The notes beneath the pieces are model-generated. The model was not told the origin of the DNA. It worked only from the letters and a program-made list of their open reading frames with translations, and did not search any database. Position numbers and translations under genes: made by a program. Of a stretch of 64,000 nt of DNA, positions 60,459 through 64,000 are shown one piece after another. Source of the DNA: Apostichopus japonicus. Lineage: Eukaryota; Echinodermata; Holothuroidea; Aspidochirotida; Stichopodidae. Numbering within the stretch: position 1 is the stretch's first letter; each line of letters begins with the position of its first letter. The stretch is taken from the NCBI RefSeq assembly GCF_037975245.1, contig NC_092568.1, positions 4,661,001 through 4,725,000 of the forward strand. The letters run 5' to 3'.

Positions 60459-62995
60459 GTAAGGATGTAAGTGGAAAGACGGCGGAAATAAGGTACAGTA
60501 CAGTAAAACTGCGCAATCAGTTGACTAAGGGGGCAAAGAGTTCGAGTGTGGGGGGGGGGGTTGCACGCGACTGGTTCAGTCATTTAAGGTACTTTTGCAG
60601 TACGCCCCGTTCCCAAACACTTGGATAATGGTAACGTTACTGGTATGTTTCTTTACCAAAATTGAACAGATTTTTCCTGAGTTCCGTCCTCTAATTTGTC
60701 GAAGGGATAGTCCAACTAAAAATATGAACTTGATGCATTGTAGCGAAAGTCAATCGCGTAGCCAGGATTTCATCTTAGGGGGTGGGGCGGATTCAATTGA
60801 TTGACCTGTCAAAGAAAACGCTGCGCGCTATATCTGAGTGGGGTCCAGGGGCCCGCTATAGAGCCCCTATACAATATGGTGGACTTTAGAGGCTTCAGGG
60901 CTTTCAAATTTGATACAATCACTGGAGACTTTAGCCATGTAAAATTGTATCCAAATGTTAAAAAAGTAGGTAATTTCTCGCTCAAAATAGCAGCTAATTC
61001 TAGGATGGTCTGGTCTAATCCATGACACTGTGGCAGTAGCCAGTAAAACAAAACAAACAGTACGATGGGGTCAAGGTTTGATATCAGTTTGATGTTTACA
61101 GCCTACAGCAGGGTTGCAATTTTTTCTGTAACACAATCGGCCAAAATTTAAAGAATAAAGCTGGCCAAATCGAGTGAATAAATGCCCAAAACTGCACTTT
61201 TGTTCGATTTCTGCTCCTGTATACGTAACCATACAATTTGTTAATTCGCATTCCTTTTCTATAGGGTTACTCTATGTAGGCTACCTACAGCAATAGCTTA
61301 AACAAACTGCTATGCCTTTGAAACCTATTTTTTGTCATAAATGGGAATGAGATGTTCCGTATTCTACACTTCTGAAACTTTGTGTGAGATCTCTCTACGT
61401 TCTTATCCAAATTCTATCCAGCTTTGGGTCATTTTTTCCCTCTCTCTCTCTCCACCTCTCTCTCTCTCTCTCTCTCTTTCTCTCCATCTCTCTCTTTATT
61501 TTCACGTTTTCTTTCTCTTTCCACTTCCACCGACCTCCCCCTCTCTCTTGCTTTTCTCTCATTCGGGGTGGGTGGGGGTGGGGCAAAGTCACTATACCCT
61601 TAGCTGATAACCCTATGTGCTCTGTTCTTATACTGTTTGCAGTACATAAAGGTATCGGTCACACTTTCTTCACCAAATCCTTTATGTATTTTCCTTATAA
61701 TTGGACGATTCATGTTTTTCAGTAAAATTTCTTAATTACCGAATCTAATTTAGAATTTAAAATAAACTTAAAAAAAATAAAAAATGCTATTGCAAGGGGA
61801 TTTGACAATTGGGTTCACCTTTTTCGTACTCATTTTGGTCTGGAATATTTTTTCAACAGTACTGTTTAAGCAAATTCTTTGTCTATGATTTACTATAATT
61901 ATGATTTAAATAAATTTTTTTTATATGAAGCTTCATCGACTTAGGCTTCATTCACTCAGCCTTTGCCCAGGGCCATAGTCCATCGGTTTTATGACATTAA
62001 TCGGCTTAACTGTATCGTCGTTGGAAAACAAATATTTCGGTTAGGCCTCTTCAAACGACCGATCAGTCTGTATGAGTTCACATGTGCGATGTTGAAATTA
62101 CGTAATATATCATACTGCAGCTTCCAAGTAACAATATCAGATAAACTTCGGACGGTCGATATAAACGAGGGAATAAACTTATATAAATACACATGATACA
62201 TGGTGGCTGGTTATGTCGTTGGGTAGAGTGTGGCGAGGGGAAGTGGATGGTAGAAATCAAAATAATAGGATAATATTTAAGTTGAGACCTAATTTGCTTC
62301 CCATCAATTACGGATTAGCATCAACCGCGAAATGGTTTAACTAAGTCTTTAAATGCATTTTGTAACTTTCGTCCAATATTTCTTGTTGCCCACCAATGTC
62401 ATTTGGAGGCAAGTGGGGGGGGGGCAAGACAATGGACTGGGGACCCAGCCCTTCACCCCTGCTGGTAACGCCACTTGCATTTACGCTAATGGCAAACCAC
62501 AATAATAGAGGCACAAATATTGTAAAATATGTTGCTACGAAGATGGTTGCAACACTGTTCATGGTTCGTGGGGTTCGGGCTACCCCCTCTCCCACTCTCG
62601 GACTTCGGTCAGCGAATGTAGGATTACATAAACAGCTGCAAAAGGCACAGACCTACACATATATGGAAATTTATGAGCAACGTACTTAAATCATCGTCTC
62701 AATATATGTATACCCTTAATGTACCATGTGACTATAGCATCCGGAATAGTGTTAACAGTAGAGTGCACCCCTCCCTCACCCCATCTCCTCCAGCATGATG
62801 TGACAATAATATTTTTGTCGTAAATAACGAGACAAGAAAGTTTTGATCTCTGTAAGTTTGATAAATTTCAACTAAATTAAGAAAATGTGTTTAGCTCTAT
62901 ATTCTGTAACAGGTTGTATATTTACAGCCATCCATGGAAGGCTATGTAACCCTTGTCATATACAATCAGTTTGCAGCCCTATTTTAATTGTTTAG
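60459..62995. other. Intron or 3' region of Ig copy B with dispersed repeats
   Basis: Counterpart of 34632-37125, with the same GCGTAGCCAGGATTT-type block. The CT tract is expanded here (about 61438-61498, against about 20 bp in copy A). A 19 bp extra piece occurs near 62618-62637. No exon was firmly placed. Confidence 0.45.
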
Positions 62996-63079
62996 ATTGT
63001 AGAAACGGAGTCCGAAGAGGGAAAAGAGATGATTGAAAAAGAGACACAAGAAACGGAATTTACTGACAACAAAGTGTAA
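62996..63079 (+). CDS. Possible cytoplasmic tail exon, copy B
   Basis: A 27-codon acidic frame (IVETESEEGKEMIEKETQET, then EFTDNKV, stop) follows a TTTAG acceptor. It is longer than in copy A, where one extra base shifts the end. Acidic composition and position suggest a tail exon. The same phase problem as in copy A applies, and the upstream stop means this copy would not reach it in a full-length transcript. Confidence 0.35.
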   Translation: MVETESEEGKEMIEKETQETEFTDNKV

Positions 63080-64000
63080 TCCTCACTTCGACTTCACTAA
63101 TTTTAGCCCGTGTATATACCTTACGCGTGACAAATGGTGGAGGAATGGGGCAGAGCTTTTTCTAATACGGATCACCGAGAATACATATATTCATGGACGT
63201 GATAAAACCAGCACCCTGTTAATGTTATATACTGTTGTGGAAGATTTCAGGAGAACGTTTAAAGGTAATATTACCCGATAAGTTATGACGTATTACCCCC
63301 GGTCTAAAACCAGATATTTAGAGAATATTAAAGAAGAAATGACTGAGTCCGATCAGATCACACCCATTTATGGATACTGACTCTACTGTGTGTTTCACTA
63401 TGGCAAGGTCGAATTTACTCCTAAATTCATTTCAAAGGACACGAATGTGTGGCTTAAGAAATTTAAATCGTTGATAACATCATCCAAACACTCAACATGA
63501 CAGAATACAGTAGAATAAAACCTAATGTGAAGGACACTACCAAACAGTAATACTGTTAAGAAGGCTATAGTGACAAATAAAAAAGATGGGCCAAAAGCAA
63601 AACAAATATAGGCTTCGATTCAACAAAGATCTTGGCAGATTATAGACAAGAAAGGGACTGGACAGGAGAAAACTGAAAAGAAAGGAAAAGAAAGGGAAAA
63701 CAGAAACAAGGAAGGGATGGGTAGAGATAAGTGAAGAAAGAATTAAATTGTGAAAAGAAAGAACACATCAACATGAGATGGAACACATTAACGTGCGGAG
63801 AGGAATGTGAGTACCTTAAAAATATTCAATTTCCTCTTCAAAGAGTTTTAGAGAAGAAGAAAGGACTGTCACAAGTTGAAGCAGTAGTTGTTGAGAAGTA
63901 ATTTACCATTCCGAGTATTGTAGCAGGTGACTGTAAATACATTTTCTAGTATTTCTGAGTATATTGTAGCAGGTTACTGTAAATCATTTCTAATACGAGT
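63080..64000. other. Downstream non-coding sequence, copy B
   Basis: Matches 37198-38120 of copy A closely, including the start of the thrice-repeated segment. It is cut by the window end. Confidence 0.6.

Larger units (their letters stand above)
47995..64000 (+). repeat. Segmental duplication, copy B (runs off the window)
   Basis: The direct-orientation partner of copy A. It lacks the 15 kb CACTA element and five of the six 70 bp units. It carries a private 480 bp segment (52816-53293) and a nonsense change in the Ig gene. Confidence 0.9.

Overview
The window reads as animal nuclear DNA. It is AT-rich, its genes are split by GT-AG introns, it carries long (TA)n tracts, and it is crowded with animal-type transposons: CACTA/EnSpm, Mag-like Gypsy, a Penelope-like element and LINE tails. 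No ribosomal RNA, intact tRNA, CRISPR or bacterial-type gene cluster is visible. A marine invertebrate deuterostome such as an echinoderm is my best guess, but that is only an inference from the mix of elements and the immunoglobulin-type gene. The species cannot be read from the sequence.

Layout. Positions 1-6.9 kb are a nest of elements: a dispersed repeat (577-5995) split by a short retroposon-like insert, itself split by a 4.66 kb CACTA-like element (973-5630), followed by a Penelope-like fragment wedged between two (TA)n tracts. From 6.92 kb a segmental duplication begins. Copy A (6918 to at least 38305) and copy B (47995 to beyond the window end) are in direct orientation. Each holds a decayed Gypsy gag-pol on the minus strand and then, on the plus strand, one gene for a membrane protein with immunoglobulin-like domains. 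Copy A is interrupted at 11557-26625 by a 15,069 bp CACTA/EnSpm element that is absent from copy B, where the empty TA target can be read directly. Between the copies, 40.4-47.4 kb is a large imperfect palindrome with arms of about 2.1 kb, holding a third, older copy of the segment that ends copy A.

Genes. The 15 kb element encodes, all on the minus strand, a C2H2 zinc finger plus CACTA transposase (two frame breaks) and a second gene. I could assemble the second gene from eight exons with matching phases and no stops. It resembles the SAMD3-like proteins carried by animal EnSpm elements. The Ig gene has phase-1 exons: leader, one V-like Ig domain, a 900-base exon with further Ig-like units, a small linker, and a transmembrane exon. 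Copy A is open through the membrane segment. Copy B has one nonsense change (AAA to TAA) that would leave a truncated, secretable product.

The observations most worth follow-up are: a cluster of amino-acid replacements between the two Ig copies in an otherwise nearly identical gene; competing leader exons and a possible hydrophobic intron-retention tail; the dated CACTA insertion, probably inside the first intron of Ig copy A; similar terminal repeats shared by two otherwise different CACTA elements; and the palindrome lying between the duplicated blocks.
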